Below, piece by piece: positions 24,351 to 30,238 of a DNA stretch of 33,290 nt (its first letter is position 1; every line of letters starts with the position of its first letter). This DNA comes from a virus. The stretch covers positions 1 through 33,290 of IMG/VR virus record IMGVR_UViG_3300027144_000012, one strand, 5' to 3'. The notes beneath the pieces are model-generated. The model saw only the letters and a list, made by a program, of their open reading frames with translations, did no database searches and was not told where the DNA came from. Made by a program: the position numbers and the translations under genes.

Positions 24351-24764
24351 TCAATTTCTGTGTTGTGATAGGAACATATCTTTGGCTTCCGCATGGTGTT
24401 CCTCGACCCAGCGGTGGCATGCCATACATAACGGCACCCAGGTGGTGGCGTCCAGGTAATACCTGCCACGACCCTTGGTGTGATGTACGGTGAGTTGTTG
24501 TTTAAATCCACCCTGGCATACGGGCAGCTTGGCGCGACAGGTGGCGTTCTCTGGTTTCTCCAGGAATTCCTTGCGCATTTTTGAGTATAAGACATCCAGG
24601 ACGTCTTTCTTGTCAGAGACAGGCTTCAGTGGCCTGCGTTGGGAGGGTGTCTTTACGACATCTTGTTTGTGCCAGCAGTCCTTGCAGTACTTCTTACCTT
24701 CATGGTTCTTCCATATAGGCTTGAGCTCACTGCAACCTGCGCACATTTTAGGTTTAGCTTGCAT
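24351..24764 (-). CDS. HNH-type endonuclease with N-terminal zinc finger
   Basis: 137 residues. An N-terminal zinc knuckle (C8, C11, C27, C30) is followed by a basic linker and an HNH-like core: C76 and C83, the VHHTKGRG motif (H94, H95), YYLDATTWVPLC and C113-x-x-C116-H117, then WVEEHH. This is a beta-beta-alpha-metal nuclease arrangement common in phage recombination or homing proteins of the NinG/HNH class. It lies beside the SF2 helicase, suggesting a joint role in recombination or DNA processing. Confidence 0.82.
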   Translation of the reverse strand: MQAKPKMCAGCSELKPIWKNHEGKKYCKDCWHKQDVVKTPSQRRPLKPVSDKKDVLDVLYSKMRKEFLEKPENATCRAKLPVCQGGFKQQLTVHHTKGRGRYYLDATTWVPLCMACHRWVEEHHAEAKDMFLSQHRN

Positions 24765-24803
24765 AGGTGCATAGTTTTTTCAGGCAGCGTAATGCTACAG
24801 TGA

Positions 24804-24828
24804 CTAACCGTATATGCAATACAGTTAG
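24804..24828 (-). terminator. Hairpin at the stop codon of the acidic 94-aa gene
   Basis: A 10-bp stem, CTAACCGTAT (24804-24813) with ATACAGTTAG (24819-24828), has one G-T pair and loop ATGCA. The right arm overlaps the TAA of the 94-aa gene. No U tract follows, so it may stabilise the mRNA end rather than terminate. Confidence 0.4.
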
Positions 24829-25109
24829 GTTTCCAGGTTGTCAAAGTCTATGAAGTCATCATCATAAAGCTTTTCTTCCAGGTCAACTTCCGTAAGATCA
24901 GAAAGAGGGACTTCTTTGTAATCGTCAACGTCCTCTACATCCTCACTCAGGTGATGAGGACCGTAGCGCAAAACACTCAGGGCAAACGGGTCGTTGACCT
25001 CATCCCCAGCATTGAAGGCTACCATTCCTTTCAGTTCTTCATCTGTCATCCGCAAGAACTGCTCTATGGTCAATTCCACACACTTACCGTTGGGTAGCTG
25101 ATATAACAT
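24825..25109 (-). CDS. Acidic hypothetical protein, 94 aa
   Basis: The N-terminal half (MLYQLPNGKCVELTIEQFLRMTDEELKGMVAFNAG) looks folded; the C-terminal half is strongly acidic (SEDVEDVDDYKEV, YDDDFIDFDN). This start-rich conserved layout recurs, from memory, in Bacteroidota phages without assigned function. It is the first gene behind promoter element f and so probably an early product. Acidic small phage proteins can be DNA mimics, but there is no direct evidence for that. Confidence 0.75.
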   Translation of the reverse strand: MLYQLPNGKCVELTIEQFLRMTDEELKGMVAFNAGDEVNDPFALSVLRYGPHHLSEDVEDVDDYKEVPLSDLTEVDLEEKLYDDDFIDFDNLET

Positions 25110-25149
25110 AGTGCAAGTCTAAAAACTAGTCACTAAAGTATACCAAAAC

Positions 25150-25187
25150 TGTAGAGGTAGGTCTACAAATATATGAACACTTCTACA
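25150..25187 (-). promoter_or_regulatory. Promoter/operator for the 94-aa gene and downstream (TGTAGA element f)
   Basis: On the minus strand TATATTTG (25173-25166) runs into TAGACC. TGTAGA (25150-25155) and TCTACA (25162-25167) form a short-spaced inverted repeat over the expected start point, and a third TCTACA lies at 25182-25187. This is the densest copy of the element family. Confidence 0.6.
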
Positions 25188-25220
25188 TCTTTGCCACTAC
25201 ATTGCTATAATTAATTATGC

Positions 25221-25258
25221 ACAGCAAAAAGCCATCCCTTTTCGGAGATGGCTTGTGC
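25221..25258 (-). terminator. Rho-independent terminator after the integrase-HTH operon
   Basis: AAGCCATC (25229-25236) pairs with GATGGCTT (25247-25254), and inner CC pairs with GG. On the minus strand GGCTTTTTGC follows, giving a U tract. Outer GCACA / TGTGC can also pair. It closes the HTH-integrase unit and separates it from promoter f. Confidence 0.8.
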
Positions 25259-25279
25259 AATTTATATGCAGAGAAAACT

Positions 25280-25618
25280 TTAGAAGCTTACGGTAAGGGT
25301 GTCAGGACCGACAGACACATGCTTGGCGGAGTTGGCTACGTAGATAGAGATACCGTTTATGATCACGGTAAATCCGGGGGCGTTCTTGGCAGGAGTAATA
25401 GCATGAAGTGTTTCTACCGCGGGACCATCTTTGTCAGAAGGTTTTTTACCCCTGATGTCAGGAATACTTACACCGGCATCTTTTAGCTGGCGCTTGTAAT
25501 TGTGTACACTGCTTACTGCAATGCCAAAATGTTTACTAATCTCTTCTGGTGTGATGCCTTGTGTAACCATGTCCTTTAGAACTTTGAGTTGAACATCACT
25601 GATTTTCTTCTTTGCCAT
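25280..25618 (-). CDS. Helix-turn-helix regulator overlapping the integrase gene
   Basis: The open frame reaches 25639, but the ATG at 25618 (MAKKKISDVQLKVL) is the better start, giving 112 residues. It overlaps the integrase end by 23 bases. Residues 10-47 form a resolvase/Hin-like HTH (VLKDMVTQGITPEEISKHFGIAVSSVHNYKRQLKDAG). A basic linker (RGKKPSDKDG) and a C-terminal beta region (PGFTVIINGISIYV, VSVGPDTLTVSF) follow. It is probably a DNA-binding regulator or directionality factor for the integrase, and is also the best candidate in this window for binding the repeated TGTAGA operators. Both roles are inferred from position and HTH. Confidence 0.75.
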   Translation of the reverse strand: MAKKKISDVQLKVLKDMVTQGITPEEISKHFGIAVSSVHNYKRQLKDAGVSIPDIRGKKPSDKDGPAVETLHAITPAKNAPGFTVIINGISIYVANSAKHVSVGPDTLTVSF

Positions 25619-26771
25619 TAACTGGAATTTGTGTGTCAAAAAATTGTAGCTGTGCAGGTAAATTGTACAGCTTGTTTACTTTCTTACTTGCCTTTTTGCA
25701 CGTCAAACGTATGTCATTTTCATCCAAACGTGCATAGTGTTCCGTTTGTTTGATTGTCGCATGACCCAACAACTTTTGAACTGTTTGCAATGATACACCA
25801 TTTTTTAAGTTTACGGTTGTTGCGTATGTGTGTCGTGCTACGTGCGTGGTGAGTTTCTTAGATATGCAACAAATGTCTGCGATTTCCTTAAGATACGCAT
25901 TCATTTTCTGATTTGAAACTATTGGCAATTTGTAGTGGTATTTTTCCAATATGTTGCGTGCAGTTTGATACATAAATGCAAGTGTTGGTTCTCCACTTTT
26001 TTGCCTGGTAGTTTTGATTATCATCTGATCTATCCACTCTCTCCTTAGATTGCGCATGTCAGCGTAAGCCAGGCCGGTAAAGCATTGGAACAAGAACAAG
26101 TCCTTGACATGCTCCAGTCTTGGCATCGCCATCGTTTTAGCAATGAGCATCTTAAGCTCCGTTTCTGTGAGGTACACAGGTGATACTTTCTTAAGGGTAA
26201 GGAGCTTACCCACAAACGGGTCCTCGGTGATGTAGCGCTTTACTTTATAGGCATAGGTAGTCACAGCCTTTAGCCTGTAAAGGTTTTTCATAGCGGTGTT
26301 ATGCCCGTTGAACTGCCTGAGAAAGTCATCAAACTCTTCGACAAAGGAAGCGGTAACCAGCAACAGGTTGATGTCGCTTTTGCCACGGCTGTTGAGAAAG
26401 TCTTTGAGGTGTTCGTATACACACATGAACTTCTCCAGCGTGGCTTTACCCAGGTCATTCTTCTCTACCTTGGGTTTGATCTTCTTGTCCATGAATTCCT
26501 CATAGAGCTTCAGCAGGTAGTGCTCCTCCGTTTTGTTCAGGTACAGATGCTTAATAACCTGGGGGTCTGTGGTAAGGTTCCTGATCAGGCGTAGGTTAAA
26601 CAGCTCCATCAGATCCTGCATGACCTGAGCTTTGTACGTACCCACCTGGTTGTCCAGAGGGGTTATAACATAGTTCAGTTTAAACTCCGCATTCTTACCT
26701 TTGTAAGTGAGCCTGCAGTACAGGTAACGCTGTTCCCTTCTGCCAGGTCTTGTAAAGAAGTATACTATCAT
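25596..26771 (-). CDS. int: Tyrosine recombinase (integrase), IntDOT-like
   Basis: 391 residues. An N-terminal arm-binding domain and SAM-like core-binding domain (about 85-190) precede the catalytic domain. In FTGLAYADMRNL the usual first catalytic Arg position is Ala (A235), as known for Bacteroidota conjugative-transposon integrases such as IntDOT, where Arg I is also missing. The other residues are present: K258 (RQKSGEP), H310-x-x-R313 (HVARHTYA), H337 (LLGHATI) and the nucleophile Y346 (TEHYARL). The ATG lies in one arm of a hairpin. The attP-like site is directly upstream of the start, the usual phage order. The HTH gene follows with overlap. Confidence 0.92.
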   Translation of the reverse strand: MIVYFFTRPGRREQRYLYCRLTYKGKNAEFKLNYVITPLDNQVGTYKAQVMQDLMELFNLRLIRNLTTDPQVIKHLYLNKTEEHYLLKLYEEFMDKKIKPKVEKNDLGKATLEKFMCVYEHLKDFLNSRGKSDINLLLVTASFVEEFDDFLRQFNGHNTAMKNLYRLKAVTTYAYKVKRYITEDPFVGKLLTLKKVSPVYLTETELKMLIAKTMAMPRLEHVKDLFLFQCFTGLAYADMRNLRREWIDQMIIKTTRQKSGEPTLAFMYQTARNILEKYHYKLPIVSNQKMNAYLKEIADICCISKKLTTHVARHTYATTVNLKNGVSLQTVQKLLGHATIKQTEHYARLDENDIRLTCKKASKKVNKLYNLPAQLQFFDTQIPVNGKEENQ

Positions 26772-26796
26772 ATGGTTTATTTTTTACCTATGATAG
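26765..26796 (-). promoter_or_regulatory. Hairpin enclosing the integrase start codon
   Basis: CTATCATA (26765-26772) and TATGATAG (26789-26796) are perfect 8-base arms; in the mRNA an inner GGU-ACC pair extends the stem past a bulged A. The AUG of the integrase lies within the 3' arm, so folding would hide it. An alternative reading is a dimeric operator. Confidence 0.6.
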
Positions 26797-26839
26797 CGTG
26801 GACAGGGCTTTTGAACAGTTTTCAGATTTTCAAACCATA

Positions 26840-27014
26840 CACGTAACTCCACAAAAGAATCACTGTTTATGACCTGTTTTACACTGACAAAACCATTGAT
26901 TATCAACGAGTTAGGTGCAACCAGCGGAGAGAGAGGGATTCGAACCCCCGTTAAAACCCGCTACCACACTGCGTTTCAAAAGCTTTTGGTCAATCATCCA
27001 CGTATCTCCACAAA
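26840..27014. other. attP-like attachment site with tRNA-Ser 3' end
   Basis: Bases 26924-26949 (minus strand) read as the T-arm and 3' acceptor strand of a tRNA-Ser: GGGGGTTCGAATCCC then TCTCTCTCCGC. No matching 5' half (GGAGAGA) or anticodon arm is present, so it is a fragment and not a gene. It is flanked by direct repeats CACGTAACTCCACAAA (26840-26855) and CACGTATCTCCACAAA (26999-27014), one mismatch, which look like integrase arm-type sites. The palindrome AAAGTTTAAACTTT (27023-27036) and a partial second copy at 27038-27047 lie beside it. Everything is adjacent to the integrase start. Confidence 0.72.
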
Positions 27015-27042
27015 TGTATACAAAAGTTTAAACTTTCAAAGT

Positions 27043-27411
27043 TTAAAATTGTGCACCTCTGGTATACTCTTCTACAAATTCCTGGAATGTGCCCTGGTAT
27101 CTGAACGACTTGTCTTTGGCTGAAGTAATGGTGACTTGTTGCTTGACGGTGTCTACTGTAATCAGCAGGTTTATGTCAACGTACAACTGTGTACCAATAC
27201 CGTAACCTCTGTCTTGTTCCCAGCACTCCAGTGGTACCATATGACAGAATACAATCTTTGCAAGATAGTCTGCATCATCCCAGCGCTGACCGGCAGCAAG
27301 GGCTGAGTATACGTCATTGGTCAGCCGGGCGGCATGATCATGAGTATACAAATAGATGCGACCGTAGGGGCTAATCACCTCTACTTGGCCGCTATTCATG
27401 TTGATTTCCAT
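27043..27411 (-). CDS. Hypothetical protein, 122 aa
   Basis: A beta-rich N-terminus (GQVEVISPYGRIYLYTHDHA), a helical centre (LTNDVYSALAAGQRWDDADYLAKIVFCHMV) and a C-terminal beta hairpin (TVDTVKQQVTITSAKDKSFRYQGTFQEF). No family or membrane segment is seen. Its 3' end touches the palindromic repeats beside the attachment site. It lies between the dUTPase and the integration module, separated from the dUTPase by a structured 139-base gap. Confidence 0.72.
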   Translation of the reverse strand: MEINMNSGQVEVISPYGRIYLYTHDHAARLTNDVYSALAAGQRWDDADYLAKIVFCHMVPLECWEQDRGYGIGTQLYVDINLLITVDTVKQQVTITSAKDKSFRYQGTFQEFVEEYTRGAQF

Positions 27412-27436
27412 GGCGGATTAAATTTAAGTGTTGCTT

Positions 27437-27515
27437 CAAGAACCAGTACATGTACCAGAATCTTGTAGCGGTAGCGCTCCCTAAGGGGCTGTCTCTTGGC
27501 ATAGAGACAAACCCC
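27437..27515. promoter_or_regulatory. Structured intergenic region (two hairpins)
   Basis: In the 139-base gap after the dUTPase, GGGGCTGTCTCT (27485-27496) pairs with AGAGACAAACCCC (27503-27515), about 12 bp with one mismatch or wobble and one bulge. A perfect 10-base palindrome, GTACATGTAC (27446-27455), is flanked by CAAGA / TCTTG. There is no U tract. It may be a terminator, an RNA element or an operator for the 122-aa gene. Confidence 0.45.
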
Positions 27516-27550
27516 GAAGCGTGTTGTGTTAAAACCTATAGTTCCTTTCA

Positions 27551-28051
27551 TCACTTTCCTGTTGAGCCAAATCCACCTTCACCACGGTCTGAACTACCCA
27601 GTTCTTCAGTCTCTACCAACTCTACGTGTGGGTAAGGGATGATCATCAACTGGCCGATCTTGTCACCCACTTTGTATACGTTGGCGTAAAACCTGCGGTC
27701 ACCTTCTTTGTAGTACAGTTGGTCATCTACCCAGGAATCTAAAGCGTCAAACGTCTGCTCCAGTTTGAAGCGAAGCTTGATCTCTCCTCTGTAACCAGAG
27801 TCAATTACACCTACTGCATTTGCCAGGAACAAGTCTTTCTTACTGACAGATGATCTGGGAAAGATCAGGCCTACATGGCCCTCAGGAATTTCAATAGCGA
27901 GACCTGTACCATACTCCAGGTAGTCTCCGTTCTCATCAGTGCCTGTCTCAGTGCGTTGAGAGATGGCGGTCAGGTCCATACCTGCATCACCCGGCTTAGC
28001 GTAGCTGGGGATTACTGCATCAATGTGCAGCTTCTTGATCTGTATCTTCAT
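27551..28051 (-). CDS. dut: dUTP diphosphatase (trimeric dUTPase)
   Basis: Hydrolyses dUTP to dUMP and pyrophosphate, lowering uracil incorporation and feeding dTMP synthesis. 166 residues with all five motifs in order: DAGMDL (22-27), PRSSVS (65-70), GVIDSGYRGE (81-90, catalytic D84), KIGQLMIIP and the C-terminal RGEGGFGSTG (156-165), whose Phe stacks on the uracil. A short insertion (LDSWVDDQLYYKEGDRRFYANVY) lies between motifs 3 and 4. The start overlaps the end of the upstream gene by 32 bases. It works together with the UDG and class II reductase encoded elsewhere in the window. Confidence 0.95.
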   Translation of the reverse strand: MKIQIKKLHIDAVIPSYAKPGDAGMDLTAISQRTETGTDENGDYLEYGTGLAIEIPEGHVGLIFPRSSVSKKDLFLANAVGVIDSGYRGEIKLRFKLEQTFDALDSWVDDQLYYKEGDRRFYANVYKVGDKIGQLMIIPYPHVELVETEELGSSDRGEGGFGSTGK

Positions 28052-28373
28052 TTTGTTTATAGATTAGTTTTGCAAACGTTTTCTTGGTGGCAAACTTCTT
28101 GAACGCCTCTGATGGATAAAGCTCAGAATAGCTTCCGTCTGGTGAGCTCCATAGGTCTTCAAGCTCAGCTTTGATTTCCTCACCACGGTATTCCATGTTA
28201 TGTGTAGCTCTCAAATCATCTGCGTGAAAGCGCACAACTTCTTGGTCAAGGGGAGTAATGGGGTATGAATGCACCCCACTTAGTTCACTGTGTCCATCTT
28301 TGCGTGTGAAGCGGGTGATAAAGACCCATTCATTGTCAGTAGTCTTGGTAAGTTTTCCTTTCACAAATCTCAT
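28020..28373 (-). CDS. Hypothetical protein, 117 aa
   Basis: A beta-rich first half (FVKGKLTKTTDNEWVFITRFTRKDG) and a helical acidic second half (EEIKAELEDLWSSPDGSYSELYPSEAFKKFATKK). It overlaps its upstream neighbour by four bases and the dUTPase by 32. No recognised family. Position in the same transcript as the dUTPase gives no specific functional clue. Confidence 0.7.
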   Translation of the reverse strand: MRFVKGKLTKTTDNEWVFITRFTRKDGHSELSGVHSYPITPLDQEVVRFHADDLRATHNMEYRGEEIKAELEDLWSSPDGSYSELYPSEAFKKFATKKTFAKLIYKQNEDTDQEAAH

Positions 28374-29011
28374 AGTGACTTTTGTATTTGTTCGTAAACC
28401 TTTGCTGTCATTTCCATCATGAATTCCTCTGACCAGGTATGAGTAGCGTCTGGCCGTTTGACTGATATAACATGATCATGGTCAGTAGTTGCAGAATCCT
28501 TGGTCATGAATTCTCCAGGGACGATCTTGTACCCACGGCTTTCCCTGTAGGTAGAGCTGTCTGCTATGCGAATGTTTTGTACAAAGCGAGATTGTTTTTT
28601 GGTAGGAATAGCGCTGTATATAAAACTACCAATACTAACGTGGTGGGAGTTCATCCAGTCCTGATATCCTTTTATACCCAGGGTTTCCATAGCGATTGCT
28701 GTCAGTTCTCCCCACTGCTCAGCCGTAAAGAACTGCATGTAATCAACACCCTTTGGTATGTCAAACATAACTTCTTCTTTAACCGGAAGTGTTATAGGCA
28801 TATCAGACTTAACTCTTCTGTTAATTTCAATCCAGTAGTCAGCCCCCTCAGGAGTGTCCATCCAGGGAAACGCGCCTCCGACAACCACGTCTTCTGTAGA
28901 TTGTTTTACAAACCGTTCATAGCTCAACGGACAATCGCGAGCAATAAGGTTTTTCTTGTAGTTTTCCAGCTCTTCCGCTGTGAGATAACTCTCAAATTTT
29001 TCTGGTTCCAT
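28370..29011 (-). CDS. Hypothetical protein, 213 aa
   Basis: The N-terminal segment LTAEELENYKKNLIARDCPLSYERFV and the following VVVGGAFPWMDTPEGADYW are distinctive and, from memory, recur in Bacteroidota phage proteins of unknown role. A centre with FFTAEQWGELTAIAMETLGI and a C-terminal helix follow. No catalytic motif is evident. It overlaps the zinc protein upstream by 20 bases and the next gene by four. Confidence 0.72.
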   Translation of the reverse strand: MEPEKFESYLTAEELENYKKNLIARDCPLSYERFVKQSTEDVVVGGAFPWMDTPEGADYWIEINRRVKSDMPITLPVKEEVMFDIPKGVDYMQFFTAEQWGELTAIAMETLGIKGYQDWMNSHHVSIGSFIYSAIPTKKQSRFVQNIRIADSSTYRESRGYKIVPGEFMTKDSATTDHDHVISVKRPDATHTWSEEFMMEMTAKVYEQIQKSL

Positions 29012-29237
29012 AGAGGATTCTCTTGATTATGTCCAACTTAGATTTAAACTCCACCCGCTCAAATTTCTGAGTAGATAGGTTGAGCAACCACGTGTAGCCA
29101 TCGCGTGACCAGAACTTGTAGTTGCATATGTGACAAGACTTGCACCGACCCTTGTCTTCAGGGCGCTGGTACGCTCTTCTGTTCAGACTGAACATAAAGA
29201 GGGGGAGCTTGCGCTCACAGTAAAAACACTTCTTCAT
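28992..29237 (-). CDS. Small zinc-finger protein, 81 aa
   Basis: Five cysteines form CFYC (C4, C7) and CKSCHIC (C32, C35, C38), the arrangement of a treble-clef or HNH-like zinc site, but the His and Asn of an active HNH nuclease are not clear. The C-terminal half is basic (FKSKLDIIKRILYGTRKI). The start overlaps the stop of the upstream 31-aa membrane peptide as ATGA. A nucleic-acid-binding adaptor is plausible. Confidence 0.72.
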   Translation of the reverse strand: MKKCFYCERKLPLFMFSLNRRAYQRPEDKGRCKSCHICNYKFWSRDGYTWLLNLSTQKFERVEFKSKLDIIKRILYGTRKI

Positions 29238-29329
29238 CTGTTCTTGCTTTTACGTTTAAGTACAAAGAATGCAATGGTCAGTGCTGTAGAAAGCACAACC
29301 ATCACTAGACTTCCTGTGAAGTTTTCCAT
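29234..29329 (-). CDS. 31-aa single-span membrane peptide
   Basis: The ATG at 29329 opens a 31-codon frame: MENFTGSLVM, a hydrophobic stretch to FFVL (about 7-24), then a basic KRKSKNR tail. That gives one transmembrane helix with the positive end predicted cytoplasmic. Its stop overlaps the next ATG (ATGA), typical of a translated gene. It is the first ORF after the tRNA block on this strand. Its function is unknown; small phage membrane peptides can act in exclusion or lysis control. Confidence 0.6.
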   Translation of the reverse strand: MENFTGSLVMVVLSTALTIAFFVLKRKSKNR

Positions 29330-29344
29330 AAGGATTAGGGTTTG

Positions 29345-29426
29345 TGACCATGACAGGAGTCGAACCTGCACATCGTGAGATACACGCTTCTGAGACGTGT
29401 GTGTCTACCAATTCCACCACATGGCC
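29345..29426 (-). tRNA. tRNA-Leu (CAG)
   Basis: Minus strand. The acceptor stem GGCCATG pairs with CATGGTC (one G-T). The D arm contains GGAATTGGTAGAC. The anticodon stem CACGT/GCGTG encloses loop CTCAGAA, anticodon CAG, reading CTG codons. A class II variable arm precedes T-arm GCAGGTTCGACTCCTGT. Discriminator is A; no CCA is encoded. Length is 82 bases. Confidence 0.92.
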
Positions 29427-29628
29427 AAATGATACCCTGTTTTATCCAGCTACAGGTATCGCGGTTGTCCCTCATAGTCAGCAGTCTGTTAGACGCAGAG
29501 GTTAGGAATAGACGGTCTGTGTAGGACGTCACCCCAAATAGACCCTTGGTCTATCAGCAATTCCATACGGGCATCACCCCGTTTCTCATCGTGTAGGACA
29601 CACTATCTGCTGTTTGTGGCAGAACGTG

Positions 29629-29718
29629 TAGCACAGACAGGAATCGAACCTGTACCTCTGCCAACTTGCGTTGTTTAGGTTTATACCTTACAGTGCAAAC
29701 CAATTTTGCCACTGTGCC
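29629..29718 (-). tRNA. tRNA-like gene, class II size, isotype unclear (Tyr GTA possible)
   Basis: Minus strand, 90 bases. Acceptor GGCACAG pairs with CTGTGCT (one G-T), discriminator A. D stem GCAAA/TTTGC has GG in the loop. T arm ACAGG-TTCGATT-CCTGT is perfect, and a long variable region contains CAAC-GCAA-GTTG. The anticodon arm does not fold canonically: loop CTGTAAG would give GTA (Tyr), but its flanking bases do not pair well. It may be a degenerate or unusually processed tRNA. Confidence 0.6.
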
Positions 29719-29838
29719 ATGTTGCAATACAGAACCCAGTCTCTTGGTCACTACGTCTATGCGCACTAACGTAGATGTTCCTCACCTGGGGTTGTCAGTA
29801 GCTACTCTGACAGACACTCTGTATTGCGGGTAAGCCTG

Positions 29839-29991
29839 TACATGGATAGCAACGTGAGATAGACGCCTTTTAGTTCTCCCAATGGGCGCGTTTCTCTCTG
29901 GCTGTGATCTCTATAATTTAGCGTTCACGTGGAGCCGACTGGCTAATCACACCAGCTTTGGTATAGCTCTACCATTGTTGTTATCCATGTA
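29839..29991 (-). ncRNA. Candidate structured RNA in the tRNA block
   Basis: It falls within the 405-base ORF-free stretch 29719-30123. TACATGGATAGCAAC (29839-29853) and GTTGTTATCCATGTA (29977-29991) form 15-base arms with one mismatch, closing about 123 bases. Inside, on the minus strand, are hairpins TGGTA-n6-TACCA, CTGG-n9-CCAG and GCGCC-n17-GGCGT. A D-loop-like AATGGTAGAGC follows the 5' arm, but no T arm can be found, so it is not an ordinary tRNA. The rest of the stretch holds another stem, GCACATGTAC with GTACATAGGTGC (30017-30044), and no ORF I would support. Confidence 0.4.
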
Positions 29992-30123
29992 TAAACCTGA
30001 GGAGGTGCATGCAATCGCACATGTACATACTGGTACATAGGTGCTGTCTAGAATCTAACCGTCTCGTTCTGCATGTGGTCTTTTATGCTCACTCCTTAAT
30101 TTTGTTGTCAAAGAACGTTGTTG

Positions 30124-30194
30124 CACGCCCACCTGGATTCGAACCAGGACCAACGGTTTTGGAGACCGTCATGCTACCGTTGCACTATGGACGC
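30124..30194 (-). tRNA. tRNA-Trp (CCA)
   Basis: Minus strand, 71 bases. Acceptor GCGTCCA pairs with TGGGCGT (two G-T pairs), discriminator G. D arm is GTGC-AACGGTA-GCAT. The anticodon stem ACGGT/ACCGT encloses CTCCAAA, anticodon CCA. T arm CCTGG-TTCGAAT-CCAGG is perfect. It is the first RNA gene after promoter element g. Confidence 0.95.
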
Positions 30195-30238
30195 GGGCGT
30201 AGCGCTACACCTGTTACACAAAATACAGTGTTCATAGA

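Noticed and set aside
26921-27000. Full tRNA-Ser gene on the minus strand
   Set aside because: Only the T arm and 3' acceptor strand are present; no GGAGAGA 5' strand, D arm or paired anticodon arm precedes them. It is better explained as the tRNA segment of attP.
29930-29991. tRNA-Ile(GAT) or tRNA-Gly in the minus strand
   Set aside because: A possible CTGGT-GTGATTA-GCCAG arm and a D-loop-like string exist, but no T arm or acceptor pairing can be built.
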